Below the pieces are notes generated by a model. That model did not search any database. It had not been told where the DNA came from and was given only the letters and a program-made list of their open reading frames with translations. A DNA stretch of 36,237 nucleotides, taken from assembly GCA_937981575.1 (NCBI GenBank), contig CALJNR010000070.1:1-36237 (forward strand). The letters run 5' to 3'. Positions within the stretch are counted from its first letter, which is position 1, and each line of letters opens with the position of its first letter. This document shows, piece after piece, positions 25,068 to 36,114 of the stretch. The position numbers and the translations under genes were made by a program. The stretch is from an uncultured Clostridia bacterium (GTDB lineage Bacteria > Bacillota > Clostridia > Lachnospirales > Cellulosilyticaceae).

Positions 25068-25527
25068 GCACTACTTCCCATATTTTCTAGATAAAAACTG
25101 GTAATTTTATAGACTTTCCAAGTCGTCTTATCTTATTTAATAAAAATAATATAGATTTCTGTCAAATAAAATCCTTTTTTAAATTTACTCCTATAAATAT
25201 TTTTAGATCATTTATAATCCTTACACAAAATATCCACAAGTTTTTTAACGATTCTACTTGTGGATATTTTTTCATAATAGTTGCTTTTCCACAGGTAATT
25301 TGATATTATTAAATTACTTGTAGATAAGTTGTTAATCGAAGTAAGTTATTCACATTCTGTTGATAACCCTGTGTATAACCTATATTTTTTCTCTTTTTTT
25401 TTGTTTTTTTAGTAAATTTTTCATGTTTTACTATCTGAATAACTTTATCCACAACTTGTTAAACTTTATGCTTTATTTTTAAAAAGTATTATTTTTTAGT
25501 ATATATGTTGATTAAATTATACACATG

Positions 25528-25556
25528 TTGACAATACTTGAATAACTTGTGTATAA
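25528..25556 (+). promoter_or_regulatory. dnaA promoter overlapped by DnaA boxes
   Basis: TTGACA (25528-25533), a 17-base spacer and GTATAA (25551-25556; TATAAA with spacer 18 is an alternative). A perfect DnaA box (25548-25556) covers the -10 and another (25517-25525) ends three bases before the -35, so DnaA should repress its own gene. The expected transcription start, near 25563, leaves a leader of only about 14 bases. Confidence 0.75.
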
Positions 25557-25576
25557 ACTGTGTAGGAGGATTAACC

Positions 25577-26917
25577 ATGTCGTCGCTGTATGAAAAGCAA
25601 TGGGAAGCTATTCTTAATATCATTGAAATAGAAACATCAAGCGTAAGTTTCAATACGTGGTTTAAGGATACTCAAATAATTGATATACAAGATAACGCTT
25701 TGTCTATAAGCGTTAAAAACGAATTCACTAAAGAGATTTTAAATACAAGATATTTAGAGCTTATTCGTAATAGCGCACTCCAAGTTTTAAATAAGGAGTA
25801 TGCTATTAAATTTGTGCTTCCTAATGAACAAAGTAATATAGAAAAGAAAAACGCTAAAAAGTCTGACGTACTTCAAGATCCTCTTAACAATCAAAGTACA
25901 CTAAATCCAAGGTATGTTTTTGACAGCTTTGTGGTCGGTAACAGTAATCGTATGGCCCATGCGGCTGCACTTGCTGTTGCAGAGGCACCAGCGAGAGCCT
26001 ATAACCCTCTATTCTTATATGGAGGCGTTGGACTTGGAAAAACTCACCTTATGCATTCAATCGCACATTATATCTTGGACCAAAACCCAAGTGCTAAAGT
26101 GCTTTATGCCTCTTCTGAAAAGTTTACAAACGAACTTATAAATTCTATCCGCGATGATAAGAATGAAAGCTTTCGTAACAAATATAGAAATATTGATGTA
26201 CTTCTCATAGATGATATTCAGTTTATTGCCGGCAAGGAACGTACTCAAGAAGAATTTTTTCATACCTTCAATACACTTCATGAGGCCAATAAACAAATTA
26301 TTATTTCAAGTGATAGACCTCCAAAAGAAATTGAGACACTCGAAGACCGCTTGAGATCAAGATTTGAATGGGGACTGATTGCAGACATTCAAAGTCCTGA
26401 TCTTGAAACAAGAATAGCTATCTTACGTAAAAAAGCTGAGATTGAAAGCTTATCTGTCCCAGAAGAAGTTCTTCTATTTATAGCAAGGACTGTTATATCT
26501 AATATTCGTGAGCTTGAAGGAGCGCTTAACCGTATACTTGCTTTTTCTTCTCTCACAAATAAACCTATTACAGTAGAACTTGCTAATGAAGCTCTTAAGG
26601 ATCTTATTTCTAAGGACAGGCCAAAGGTTATTACAGCAGAATATATTCAAGAAACTGTCGCGAATTTCTTTCATATGAAACCCGAAGAACTTAAATCTTC
26701 TAAACGCACTCGAAATATTGCTTATCCAAGACAAATTGCAATGTATTTGTGTAGGAAACTAACTGACTTATCATTGCCTAAAATAGGTGAAAAGTTTGGT
26801 GGACGAGATCATACTACTATCATTCACGGCTTTGAAAAAATTTCAAAAGAGCTCCAAACAGATGTAGAGCTCTCCCAAATTATTAATGAACTCCAATCTA
26901 AAATTACATCTAAATAA
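25577..26917 (+). CDS. dnaA: Chromosomal replication initiator DnaA
   Basis: A 446-residue AAA+ initiator. Domain I (about residues 1-80, including '[10 protein letters not shown]') is followed by a short variable linker and the ATPase domain. The ATPase has GGVGLGKTH (Walker A), VLLIDDIQF (Walker B) and the arginine-finger region '[13 protein letters not shown]'. Domain IV contains the DNA-binding signature [10 protein letters not shown] within '[20 protein letters not shown]'. I chose ATG 25577, seven bases after AGGAGG; the frame opens 13 codons earlier at TTG 25538, inside the promoter. The gene lies between two DnaA-box clusters and is probably self-regulated through boxes in its promoter. 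Confidence 0.98.
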   Translation: MSSLYEKQWEAILNIIEIETSSVSFNTWFKDTQIIDIQDNALSISVKNEFTKEILNTRYLELIRNSALQVLNKEYAIKFVLPNEQSNIEKKNAKKSDVLQDPLNNQSTLNPRYVFDSFVVGNSNRMAHAAALAVAEAPARAYNPLFLYGGVGLGKTHLMHSIAHYILDQNPSAKVLYASSEKFTNELINSIRDDKNESFRNKYRNIDVLLIDDIQFIAGKERTQEEFFHTFNTLHEANKQIIISSDRPPKEIETLEDRLRSRFEWGLIADIQSPDLETRIAILRKKAEIESLSVPEEVLLFIARTVISNIRELEGALNRILAFSSLTNKPITVELANEALKDLISKDRPKVITAEYIQETVANFFHMKPEELKSSKRTRNIAYPRQIAMYLCRKLTDLSLPKIGEKFGGRDHTTIIHGFEKISKELQTDVELSQIINELQSKITSK

Positions 26918-27163
26918 GACTGTGTGTATATCTGTGAACTTAAAGTTAGCTGATTGTGGATTATTTTTATTTTTTTTCTCGACTGTTAATAGTGTGGATA
27001 AGTGTAATGTTTAACTTTATATCATCCACATACATATATACATCCTTTTCTTGAAGTGTTTAAAGGGTTTGTTGAACTTATACACACTACCCACACCCCC
27101 TATTACTATAATTGCTAAATAACTTTAATAATTGTATTGTTTTCTTAGAAAGGAGATATCCAC
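26918..27163. other. oriC: oriC, downstream DnaA boxes and probable unwinding element
   Basis: Perfect DnaA boxes at 26993-27001 (-) and 27078-27086 (+), with one-mismatch boxes at 26923-26931, 26955-26963, 27022-27030 and 27156-27164, the last reaching into the dnaN start codon. After the box at 27078 comes a C-rich stretch (27087-27100) and then CTATTACTA (27100-27108), which on the other strand, read 3' to 5', gives GAT-AAT-GAT, fitting the DnaA-trio pattern known from Bacillus. The AT-rich run that follows is the likely melting site. Confidence 0.8.
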
Positions 27164-28270
27164 ATGCATATTCATTGCAGACAAGATATTTTGTTAAATA
27201 GTATTAATAATGTACTTAAAGCATGTTCAACTAAAACAACATTACCTATATTAGAATGTATTTTACTCAAAGCTTCTGATAATAGGTTAACTTTAATAGG
27301 TAATAATCTTGAGCTTGGTATTGAAAGTACAATTGAAGCAGAGGTTCATGCAGAAGGTTTAATTGCATTAGAAGCTAAGATCTTTTCTGAAATTATCAGA
27401 AAAATGCCAGGAGAACTTATTGAAATTTCATCCAATGATTCTTTTATGACGGCTATCGCAAGTGAAAAATCAAAATTTCAAATAGCTGGACAATCAGGCA
27501 AAGATTTTCCGCCGCTTCCCAATGTTGAAAAACATAACTTTTGTAAGATTAACCAGTTTGTTCTAAAAGATATGATCAGACAAACTATTTTCTCTGTTGC
27601 ACAAGATGAAACAAGACCTATCCTTACTGGTGAAATGCTGCAGATCAGAGAAAATAATTTAAATATGGTTTCGGTAGATGGTTATCGTATTTCTTATAGA
27701 AAAACGCCAATCTCAATTGAGAATAGCGATGTAGAAGTTGTCATTCCAGGAAAGACACTTGCTGAAATCAGTAAAATATTATCAAGCGAAGAAGATGAAG
27801 AAGTTACTATATACTTTGAAAATAAACATGTTTTATTTGATCTTGGAGACAGCAAAGTGGTTTCTAGATTATTAGAAGGTGAATTTTTAAAGTATGAGCA
27901 AGTATTTTCTTCAGATTATGAGACAAAAATATTAGTAGATAAAAAACACTTTTTAATGAGTATTGAACGTGCTGCTCTTATATCAAGAGAAGGTAAGAAA
28001 AATCCTATCAAGATAGAAATAGACGGAGATAAGATGATTATTACTTCAAATACTGAACTTGGTACAGCAAGAGAAGAACTTGATGTAGAGCTTGAAGGAA
28101 AAGAACTTGTTATTGCATTCAATCCACGCTATTTGATTGATGCACTTAAAGCAATAGATGAAGAAGAAGTATGCATTCACTTTATATCTTCACTTACACC
28201 ATGTATTATTAAACCTAAAGAAGGTGACCACTATAAATATTTGATACTTCCTATTCGTGTAAATGCATAA
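27164..28270 (+). CDS. dnaN: DNA polymerase III beta subunit (sliding clamp)
   Basis: A 368-residue clamp subunit made of three similar domains of about 120 residues. It starts 'MHIHCRQDILLNSINNVLKA' and contains 'TTLPILECILLKA' and the family-typical 'DETRPILTGEMLQI' and 'VDGYRISYRKTP'. The end, 'TPCIIKPKEGDHYKYLILPI', forms the partner-binding region. GGAG eight bases before the ATG supports the start. It follows dnaA across the unwinding region and may be cotranscribed with it. A hairpin follows at 28280-28317. Confidence 0.97.
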   Translation: MHIHCRQDILLNSINNVLKACSTKTTLPILECILLKASDNRLTLIGNNLELGIESTIEAEVHAEGLIALEAKIFSEIIRKMPGELIEISSNDSFMTAIASEKSKFQIAGQSGKDFPPLPNVEKHNFCKINQFVLKDMIRQTIFSVAQDETRPILTGEMLQIRENNLNMVSVDGYRISYRKTPISIENSDVEVVIPGKTLAEISKILSSEEDEEVTIYFENKHVLFDLGDSKVVSRLLEGEFLKYEQVFSSDYETKILVDKKHFLMSIERAALISREGKKNPIKIEIDGDKMIITSNTELGTAREELDVELEGKELVIAFNPRYLIDALKAIDEEEVCIHFISSLTPCIIKPKEGDHYKYLILPIRVNA

Positions 28271-28279
28271 TAAGACTTT

Positions 28280-28317
28280 AATCGCTCTAGATTTCACTCA
28301 TGAATCATAGAGCGATT
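28280..28317 (+). terminator. Hairpin after dnaN
   Basis: AATCGCTCTA (28280-28289) and TAGAGCGATT (28308-28317) pair perfectly over ten bases. The T-tract is weak (TTTATTAATT), so it may be a partial terminator or an mRNA-end structure. Confidence 0.55.
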
Positions 28318-28436
28318 TATTAATTCATAAGAAACGATATAGGAGTATAAGTTTTAACAATAAATAGATTTAAAACTTAATATAAAGATGATGTTTATTG
28401 ATAGAGATTAAAATGAATCAATCTAAAGGAGATTTT

Positions 28437-28646
28437 ATGATGAAAGAAATAAGGATAACTACAGAATTTATAAAACTTGATCAGCTGATGAAATTCGCAG
28501 ATATGGTTCAAAGCGGAGGAGAGGCAAAAGTTCTTATTGCACAGGGATTAGTTTTGGTAAACGGTGAAATATGTGAACAGAGAGGAAGGAAAATTAGAAG
28601 CGGAGATCAAGTTGAGTTTGATGGAGATATTTATCTCGTCAAATAG
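28437..28646 (+). CDS. yaaA: S4 domain RNA-binding protein YaaA
   Basis: A 69-residue protein, one S4-like RNA-binding fold: 'IKLDQLMKFADMVQSGGEAK', 'LVLVNGEICEQRGRKIRSGD' and a final strand. It is the conserved small gene between dnaN and recF. In Bacillus the homolog YaaA (RlbA) is linked to ribosome assembly. AAAGGAG lies before two adjacent ATG codons, five bases before the first (28437) and eight before the second (28440); either may be used. Longer frames upstream lack a ribosome-binding site. It ends 14 bases before recF and is cotranscribed with it. Confidence 0.92.
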   Translation: MMKEIRITTEFIKLDQLMKFADMVQSGGEAKVLIAQGLVLVNGEICEQRGRKIRSGDQVEFDGDIYLVK

Positions 28647-28660
28647 AAAAAGGAGATCTT

Positions 28661-29743
28661 ATGTATATCAGGCAGCTATCTTTAAATGATTTTAGAAATT
28701 ATGAGAAGCTTGAGCTTGACCTTGATAAAGGTATTAATATTTTAAAAGGTGATAATGCTCAAGGAAAGACCAATGTTTTAGAGGCGATTTATCTTTGTGC
28801 AACAGCCAGATCTCATAGAACGCATAAAGAGAAGGAAATTATAAGGTGGGGGAGAGAATATGCCCATGTAAATATCCACCTTCAAAAAAATTATGTACAA
28901 GATATTATCGATTTTCATTTAAGTCAGAAATCCAAAGCAGCAGCGATTAATAAAATGCCTATTCATAAGTTGGGGGAATTATTTGGGTGCATCAATATGG
29001 TTATGTTTTCACCAGAAGACTTACAGCTTATTAAAAGTAATCCAAAAGAAAGAAGAAGATTTATAGACATTGAACTTTGTCAGATAGATAAACTGTATTA
29101 TTATGCTTTAAGACAGTATCATAAGGTACTTAAGCAAAGGAACTTGGCACTCAAACAATATGCGGTTTATAAGGATTCTTCGATGATAGATGTTTGGGAT
29201 AATCAGCTTGAGGAATACGCAGAAGAACTTATCAGAAAGAGATTAGATTTTATAGAGGAGCTTAATTTAATTGCGAAAGATATTCACCATGATATTTCAG
29301 GCGGAAAGGAAAGACTGCAGGTTATTTATGAGCCGAGTGTTAGTTTAGAAGAATTTAAGAGCAAGTTATTGAAATATCGAGAAAAGGACATAGTATATCA
29401 GACTACATCAGTAGGTCCTCATAGAGACGATTTAAGTTTTCAGATTAATGATATGGATGTAAAGGTATATGGGTCTCAAGGGCAGCAAAGAACAGTAGTA
29501 TTATCTATGAAACTGGCAGAGCTTAATATTATGACAAAATATATAGGGGAAGAACCTATTCTTTTGTTAGATGATGTGCTTTCTGAATTAGATGATAAAA
29601 GACAAAAAGATTTATTTAAATATACAGCGAATATTCAGACACTCATTACATGTACAGGAATTGAGCAAAGTGTATGGAATACGCAAAAAATAGGAAAACT
29701 ATACTATGTAAATGATGGAAATGTAGTTGAAATTAAGATTTAG
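28661..29743 (+). CDS. recF: DNA replication and repair protein RecF
   Basis: A 360-residue SMC-like ATPase that helps load RecA at gapped DNA. It has the N-terminal 'LSLNDFRNYEKLELDLDKGI', Walker A GDNAQGKTN (about residues 31-39), 'FSPEDLQLIKSNPKERRRFI', the signature 'GSQGQQRTVVLSMKLAEL', and Walker B LLLDDVLSELD. AAAAGGAG five bases before the ATG supports the start. It follows yaaA after 14 bases. The 108-base gap to gyrB contains a good promoter. No DUF370 (remB) gene lies between recF and gyrB, unlike Bacillus. Confidence 0.96.
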   Translation: MYIRQLSLNDFRNYEKLELDLDKGINILKGDNAQGKTNVLEAIYLCATARSHRTHKEKEIIRWGREYAHVNIHLQKNYVQDIIDFHLSQKSKAAAINKMPIHKLGELFGCINMVMFSPEDLQLIKSNPKERRRFIDIELCQIDKLYYYALRQYHKVLKQRNLALKQYAVYKDSSMIDVWDNQLEEYAEELIRKRLDFIEELNLIAKDIHHDISGGKERLQVIYEPSVSLEEFKSKLLKYREKDIVYQTTSVGPHRDDLSFQINDMDVKVYGSQGQQRTVVLSMKLAELNIMTKYIGEEPILLLDDVLSELDDKRQKDLFKYTANIQTLITCTGIEQSVWNTQKIGKLYYVNDGNVVEIKI

Positions 29744-29755
29744 AGGCAATGATAA

Positions 29756-31756
<2,001 letters not shown>

Positions 31757-31775
31757 AAGGGCAAGGAGAAAAAAA

Positions 31776-34277
31776 ATGGATGAACATGATATAACTTACG
31801 ACAGAATTATTTCTGTAGATATACAGGAAGAAATGAAAAAATGTTATATAGATTATGCAATGAGCGTTATTGTATCTCGTGCCCTTCCAGATGTACGAGA
31901 TGGTCTGAAACCTGTTCATAGACGTATTTTATATGCGATGAGTGAGCTTGGTTTATGGGCTGATAAGCCTTATAGAAAGTCAGCACGTATCGTTGGGGAT
32001 ACCATGGGTAAATATCACCCTCATGGTGACTCGTCAATCTATGATGCGATGGTACGTATGGCACAAGATTTCTCAACCAGATATCCATTAGTAGATGGAC
32101 AAGGTAACTTTGGATCTATAGATGGGGATAGTGCTGCTGCTATGCGTTATACAGAGGCGCGTATGAGTAAGTTAACTAATGCTATGCTTGCTGATATTGA
32201 TAAAGACACAGTAGATTTTAGACCTAACTTTGATGAATCTGCTAAAGAGCCTGTAGTTTTGCCATCAAGATATCCTAATTTACTTGTGAATGGATCATCA
32301 GGTATTGCTGTAGGTATGGCAACTAATATACCACCTCATAACTTAAATGAAGTTATTAATGGTGTTGTTAAAATGATCAATAACTACATGGGAAGTAATG
32401 AGGAAAACGAAGTACGTGAGACAGAAATTGAAGAGCTGATGGAGATTATACAAGCTCCTGATTTTCCGACAGGTGCAACTATTTATGGAAAATATGGTAT
32501 TGAACAAGCGTATAGGACGGGTAAAGGCAAAGTTAAAGTTAAAGCAAAAGCAGAAATAGAAGAAATGCATGGAGGCAAATCCAGAATTGTCGTAACAGAG
32601 ATTCCTTATATGGTCAATAAGGCAAAGCTTATTGAAAAAATTGCTGATCTTGTAAAAGAAAAGAAAATAGAAGGAATTACAGACCTGAGAGATGAGTCTG
32701 ACAGAAATGGAATGTCCATTGTTATAGAGCTAAGAAGAGATGTTAATGCTAATGTTACGCTTAATCAGCTTTATAAATATACTCAAATGCAAGATACCTT
32801 TAGTATTAATATGCTTGCACTTGTAGATGATGAACCTAAAGTACTTAACTTGAAACAGATGATAGAAGAGTATTTAAAACATCAAAAAGAAGTCGTAACA
32901 AGAAGAACACAGTTTGATTTAAATAAAGCTGAGGCAAGAGCTCATATTGTTGAGGGGCTTAGAAAAGCACTAGATGCTATTGATCTTATTGTATCTCTTA
33001 TTAGATATTCTAAAACAGTTCAAGAAGCAAAAGATAAAATTATGGAAGCTATTGACTTAACAGATATCCAAGCTCAGGCAATTGTCGAAATGAGACTTCG
33101 TGCTTTAACTGGACTCGAAAGAGAAAAACTGGAAGAAGAATATAATGAACTTATGGAAAAGATTAAGTATCTGAGATCTATTTTAGAAAGTGAATATAAA
33201 CTTTATTCAGTTATTAAAGAAGAACTTCTAGCAATCAGAGATAAACATGGCGATGGAAGAAGAACAGATATTACTATTGATGAAGATGAATATGATATAG
33301 AAGACTTAATTGATGAAGAAAATATTGTTGTTACAATTACTCATTTAGGCTATATTAAGCGCATTCCTCTTGATACCTATAAAAATCAGCATCGAGGAGG
33401 AAGAGGTATTATTGGTGTGAACACGATTGAAGAAGATTTTATTGAACAGCTTTTTGTAACGACTAACTTCAATTACATTATGTTCTTTACTAATAAAGGA
33501 AAGGCTTATAGAATTAAGGCTTACAGAATACCTGAAGGTGGAAGAACTGCAAGAGGGATGGCCATCATAAATTTACTAGAACTTGATAAAGATGAAAAAA
33601 TAAGCGCTGTGTTTCCAATTAAAGAATATCAAGATAATATGTACCTTACTATGGTTACAAAACAAGGCCAAATCAAAAAGACACCTATAAGTGCATTTAA
33701 GAATATCAGAAAAGGCGGACTTATTGCACTTTCACTAGCTGATGAAGATGAACTAATGGGTGTCTATCAGACAACTTCAGAGGATGCAATACTTGTATGT
33801 ACAAAAAAAGGGCAGGGTATTATGTTTGAAGGAACTGATGTAAGGCCTATGGGAAGAACTGCAAGAGGGGTACGTGCTATTAATCTTGCAGAAGGTGACG
33901 AAGTTATTGGAGCTACTGTACCGCAGGAAGATGAACAGATTCTTACTGCTACAGAAAACGGACTAGGAAAGAGAACACCAATTGAAGCGTTTAGAGCTCA
34001 AAGGCGTGGTGGAAAAGGGCTTAGAATATATAAACTCACAGAAAAGACAGGTAATGTTATAGGAATAGCGTCAGTTAAACAAGATGATGAACTGCTTCTT
34101 ATTACTTCTCAAGGTATAATCATTCGTATACAAGTTGCTCAGATATCCTCTGTAGGGCGTAATGCTCAAGGTGTAAAACTCATAAATGTTCCTGACGGTG
34201 TCCAAGTGGTATGTATGGAAAAAGTTAAAGAAGATATTATAGATGATCAAATGCAAAATAACCATGAAGAGGAATAA
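31776..34277 (+). CDS. gyrA: DNA gyrase subunit A
   Basis: An 833-residue DNA-cleaving subunit. The active-site tyrosine is Tyr125 in '[10 protein letters not shown]'. The quinolone-determining region [10 protein letters not shown] (81-90) keeps Ser86 and Asp90, the equivalents of E. coli Ser83 and Asp87, so no resistance change is visible there. The C-terminal beta-pinwheel repeats include the GyrA box QRRGGKG near residue 735, which identifies gyrase rather than topoisomerase IV. AAGGAG precedes the ATG. It follows gyrB after 19 bases. The C39-like peptidase gene starts right after its stop codon. Confidence 0.97.
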   Translation: MDEHDITYDRIISVDIQEEMKKCYIDYAMSVIVSRALPDVRDGLKPVHRRILYAMSELGLWADKPYRKSARIVGDTMGKYHPHGDSSIYDAMVRMAQDFSTRYPLVDGQGNFGSIDGDSAAAMRYTEARMSKLTNAMLADIDKDTVDFRPNFDESAKEPVVLPSRYPNLLVNGSSGIAVGMATNIPPHNLNEVINGVVKMINNYMGSNEENEVRETEIEELMEIIQAPDFPTGATIYGKYGIEQAYRTGKGKVKVKAKAEIEEMHGGKSRIVVTEIPYMVNKAKLIEKIADLVKEKKIEGITDLRDESDRNGMSIVIELRRDVNANVTLNQLYKYTQMQDTFSINMLALVDDEPKVLNLKQMIEEYLKHQKEVVTRRTQFDLNKAEARAHIVEGLRKALDAIDLIVSLIRYSKTVQEAKDKIMEAIDLTDIQAQAIVEMRLRALTGLEREKLEEEYNELMEKIKYLRSILESEYKLYSVIKEELLAIRDKHGDGRRTDITIDEDEYDIEDLIDEENIVVTITHLGYIKRIPLDTYKNQHRGGRGIIGVNTIEEDFIEQLFVTTNFNYIMFFTNKGKAYRIKAYRIPEGGRTARGMAIINLLELDKDEKISAVFPIKEYQDNMYLTMVTKQGQIKKTPISAFKNIRKGGLIALSLADEDELMGVYQTTSEDAILVCTKKGQGIMFEGTDVRPMGRTARGVRAINLAEGDEVIGATVPQEDEQILTATENGLGKRTPIEAFRAQRRGGKGLRIYKLTEKTGNVIGIASVKQDDELLLITSQGIIIRIQVAQISSVGRNAQGVKLINVPDGVQVVCMEKVKEDIIDDQMQNNHEEE

Positions 34278-35294
34278 ATGAAAAAACTAATTGTTTTTTT
34301 AATTTTCCTAGTTGTTTTTAGTGCAGGCGGAGTATTTGGATATTATATAGTCATTAATAATCCTGATGCACTGCCTGCTTTTATTAATAAGGACATACCA
34401 AATGGACATTATATTATAAAAAAGTCAGGCGAAATAATAGAGGAAGTTGAGAATAGAGAAGAAGCTATAAGAAAAGCAGATGAAATGAAGAGAAGTGTTG
34501 TTATTGATAAGGACAATGAAGAATGGATTTATAGTACGCTTTCACCATTTCTTATTATAACAGATACAGCTATCCATGATTTTGAATCATTTGACAATGC
34601 CCTTAAATATGCAAAACGTAATGATTATGGCGCTATTTATTATAATAATGATAGTAAGCCCATATGGGAAGAAGCAGTCAGTCTTCCAAGTGAGGCAAGA
34701 ATAAATGTCCCAATGGTTATGCAGATGCCGGAGCTTCCTAGAGGTTGTGAAGTAACATCGCTTGCTATGATTTTTGAATACTACGGCCAAAAGATAGGTA
34801 AAATGGAACTTGCCAAAAATATCAAAAAGGATACATCTGCTTATGAAATAAGCGATACTGGACGCATACATTTTGGGAATCCCTATGAAGGTTTTGTAGG
34901 AGACATGTATAATCGCCGAAATAATGGATATGGAGTCTATCATGGACCAATTGCAGAACTTGCTAGTAAGTACTTTAAAGAGAAGGTAATAGATTTAACG
35001 GGATTAGAATTTGAAGATGTACTTTATTTTGTATCAAAAGGATATCCAGTGTGGATTATAACTAACTCTACATATAAACCATTAGAGGAACATTTTTTTG
35101 AAATATGGCATACACCAACAGGAATTGTTAAGGTGACCAGCAAACAACATTCAGTCGTTATCACTGGTTTTGATGAAAATAAAGTTTATGTCAATGACCC
35201 GCTGCATTCAAAGCCTAATCGGGCAGCAGATAAGGTGTCTTTTCAAAAAGCATGGGAACAAATGGGTAATCAAGCAGTTACGATTATAAAGTAA
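34278..35294 (+). CDS. C39-like cysteine peptidase, membrane-anchored or secreted
   Basis: A 338-residue protein. An N-terminal hydrophobic segment (residues 4-26) serves as signal or anchor. Two short repeats of about 40 residues follow (roughly 42-85 and 90-130, each with an 'E/FxxFDxAxxxA'-like helix), then a papain-fold peptidase C39_2 domain. Cys157 in 'ELPRGCEVTSLAMIFEYYG', His291 in 'QHSVVITGFDE' and Asp307 in 'VYVNDPL' are the likely active-site residues. Bacillus YvpB is a similar protein; substrates are unknown. The ATG directly follows the gyrA stop, with AGAGGA inside gyrA, so translation is coupled to gyrA. No C39 transporter or peptide substrate gene is nearby. Confidence 0.82.
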   Translation: MKKLIVFLIFLVVFSAGGVFGYYIVINNPDALPAFINKDIPNGHYIIKKSGEIIEEVENREEAIRKADEMKRSVVIDKDNEEWIYSTLSPFLIITDTAIHDFESFDNALKYAKRNDYGAIYYNNDSKPIWEEAVSLPSEARINVPMVMQMPELPRGCEVTSLAMIFEYYGQKIGKMELAKNIKKDTSAYEISDTGRIHFGNPYEGFVGDMYNRRNNGYGVYHGPIAELASKYFKEKVIDLTGLEFEDVLYFVSKGYPVWIITNSTYKPLEEHFFEIWHTPTGIVKVTSKQHSVVITGFDENKVYVNDPLHSKPNRAADKVSFQKAWEQMGNQAVTIIK

Positions 35295-35396
35295 AACGAA
35301 TCTAACCTACAAAATAATATAAATATGAATGATAAAGCGAATTAAAGGGAATAAATAATAATTGTAATAACTTAATAATAATGTTATGATAGTATA

Positions 35397-35616
35397 AGGG
35401 ATGTTATTATTATAAATACAATAATTAATTACTCATTAAGATACAAGTTAATAATATATAAGTTATATTGTTATGCTTGTAGAATATAAGTTTTTTATGT
35501 GCAAATAACAAATGATATAATTAATGAGTATTTAAATTGAATAAGATTATAATTAAAACATCTAAAGGTATTCCAACAAATTATATCCTTACATTATCCA
35601 ATGTGAGGATATTTTT
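35397..35616 (+). ncRNA. Possible small RNA, about 220 bases
   Basis: A promoter-like TTGTAA (35362-35367), 17 bases, TATGAT (35385-35390) lies upstream. Downstream, ATATCCTTACATT (35583-35595) pairs with AATGTGAGGATAT (35600-35612) with one mismatch, followed by TTTT. Between them ACTCATTAA and TTAATGAGT could close an outer stem, with TACAAG and CTTGTA as an inner stem. The terminator is nearly 290 bases past the peptidase gene, so it could instead be the late end of that operon. No known RNA family was recognised. Confidence 0.3.
35583..35616 (+). terminator. Intrinsic terminator upstream of the tRNA-Ser/rRNA promoters
   Basis: A 13-bp stem with one mismatch and a four-base loop is followed by TTTT. 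It separates the gyrase side from the stable RNA genes. Confidence 0.85.
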
Positions 35617-35645
35617 AAACAAAAAAAACATATTCTAAAAAAGGC

Positions 35646-35674
35646 TTGACATAAGGAAGAAAAATTGATATTAT
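35646..35674 (+). promoter_or_regulatory. Promoter of tRNA-Ser
   Basis: TTGACA (35646-35651), a 17-base spacer and TATTAT (35669-35674). The start near 35681 is about 50 bases before the tRNA. Confidence 0.85.
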
Positions 35675-35732
35675 AGATTTTGCCTTGAGTGGTAAAGCCT
35701 AAAAGGTAAAACATATTTCAATACATTTATTC

Positions 35733-35824
35733 GGAGAAGTACTCAAGTTGGCCGAAGAGGTGCCCCTGCTAAGGGTATAGGTCGGGAAACCGGCGCGAGG
35801 GTTCGAATCCCTCCTTCTCCGCCA
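35733..35824 (+). tRNA. tRNA-Ser (anticodon GCU)
   Basis: The acceptor stem GGAGAAG (35733-35739) pairs with CTTCTCC (35814-35820), followed by G and an encoded CCA. The anticodon loop CTGCTAA (35766-35772) presents GCT at 35768-35770, which reads AGC and AGU serine codons. A long variable arm (about 35778-35796) is typical of serine tRNAs. The T arm is GAGGGTTCGAATCCCTC. It lies about 290 bases before 16S. Confidence 0.97.
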
Positions 35825-35882
35825 TATTTTTTTTGATTAAATTGTAATAATAAAATCGAAAAAAATAAAAAATAAAAAAGTG

Positions 35883-35911
35883 TTGACATATGTAGTACAC
35901 TTAAGTATAAT
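35883..35911 (+). promoter_or_regulatory. rRNA operon promoter
   Basis: TTGACA (35883-35888), a 17-base spacer and TATAAT (35906-35911), a full consensus promoter, preceded by an A-rich stretch (about 35855-35880) that could serve as an UP element. Confidence 0.92.
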
Positions 35912-35917
35912 AGTAAA

Positions 35918-36114
35918 AGTGCTCAACAGCACAGCAATATTAAATACTAACAGTTGAACATTGAAAATAAAATAGTAACCATAAAACCAGTCGATTCAGA
36001 TGCTTCTATAATAAGAAGCAAATGAGTACAGTTTAAAGTAAATGTAACAGTTTAGCTTTAAGCATTGTACAAGTAATTATAGTCACAAACATTCTAACGA
36101 ATGTGGACAAACTT
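35918..36114 (+). other. 16S rRNA leader
   Basis: The transcribed leader from the rRNA promoter to the mature 16S. It contains small hairpins: GTGCT/AGCAC near its start, GCTTCT/AGAAGC near 36001-36019, and ACATTC/GAATGT near 36088-36103. TTAGCTTTAAG near 36052-36062 faintly resembles a boxA antitermination element. Part of the leader should pair with sequence beyond the 16S gene for RNase III processing, which cannot be seen here. Confidence 0.6.

Larger units (their letters stand above)
24953..25576. other. oriC: oriC, upstream DnaA-box cluster
   Basis: A very AT-rich gap between rpmH and dnaA. Perfect TTATNCACA boxes lie at 25346-25354 (+), 25370-25378 (-), 25445-25453 (+), 25517-25525 (+) and 25548-25556 (-). 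One-mismatch boxes lie at 24976-24984 (+), 25230-25238 (+), 25259-25267 (-) and 25285-25293 (+). The pair at 25230 and 25259 sits in the arms of a perfect 14-bp inverted repeat (25227-25240 and 25257-25270). Together with the cluster after dnaA this gives a bipartite origin as in Bacillus. The genes diverge from here on both sides. Confidence 0.9.
35295..35645. other. Very AT-rich intergenic region before the tRNA-Ser promoter
   Basis: No protein-coding gene is visible. It contains a promoter-like pair at 35362-35390, several interleaved inverted repeats (for example ACTCATTAA at 35431-35439 with TTAATGAGT at 35521-35529), and a strong terminator at 35583-35616. These bracket a possible small RNA. 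Confidence 0.5.

Noticed and set aside
36052..36062. boxA antitermination element in the rRNA leader
   Set aside because: The match to the usual boxA sequence is too weak to list as a feature of its own; it is only mentioned under the leader.
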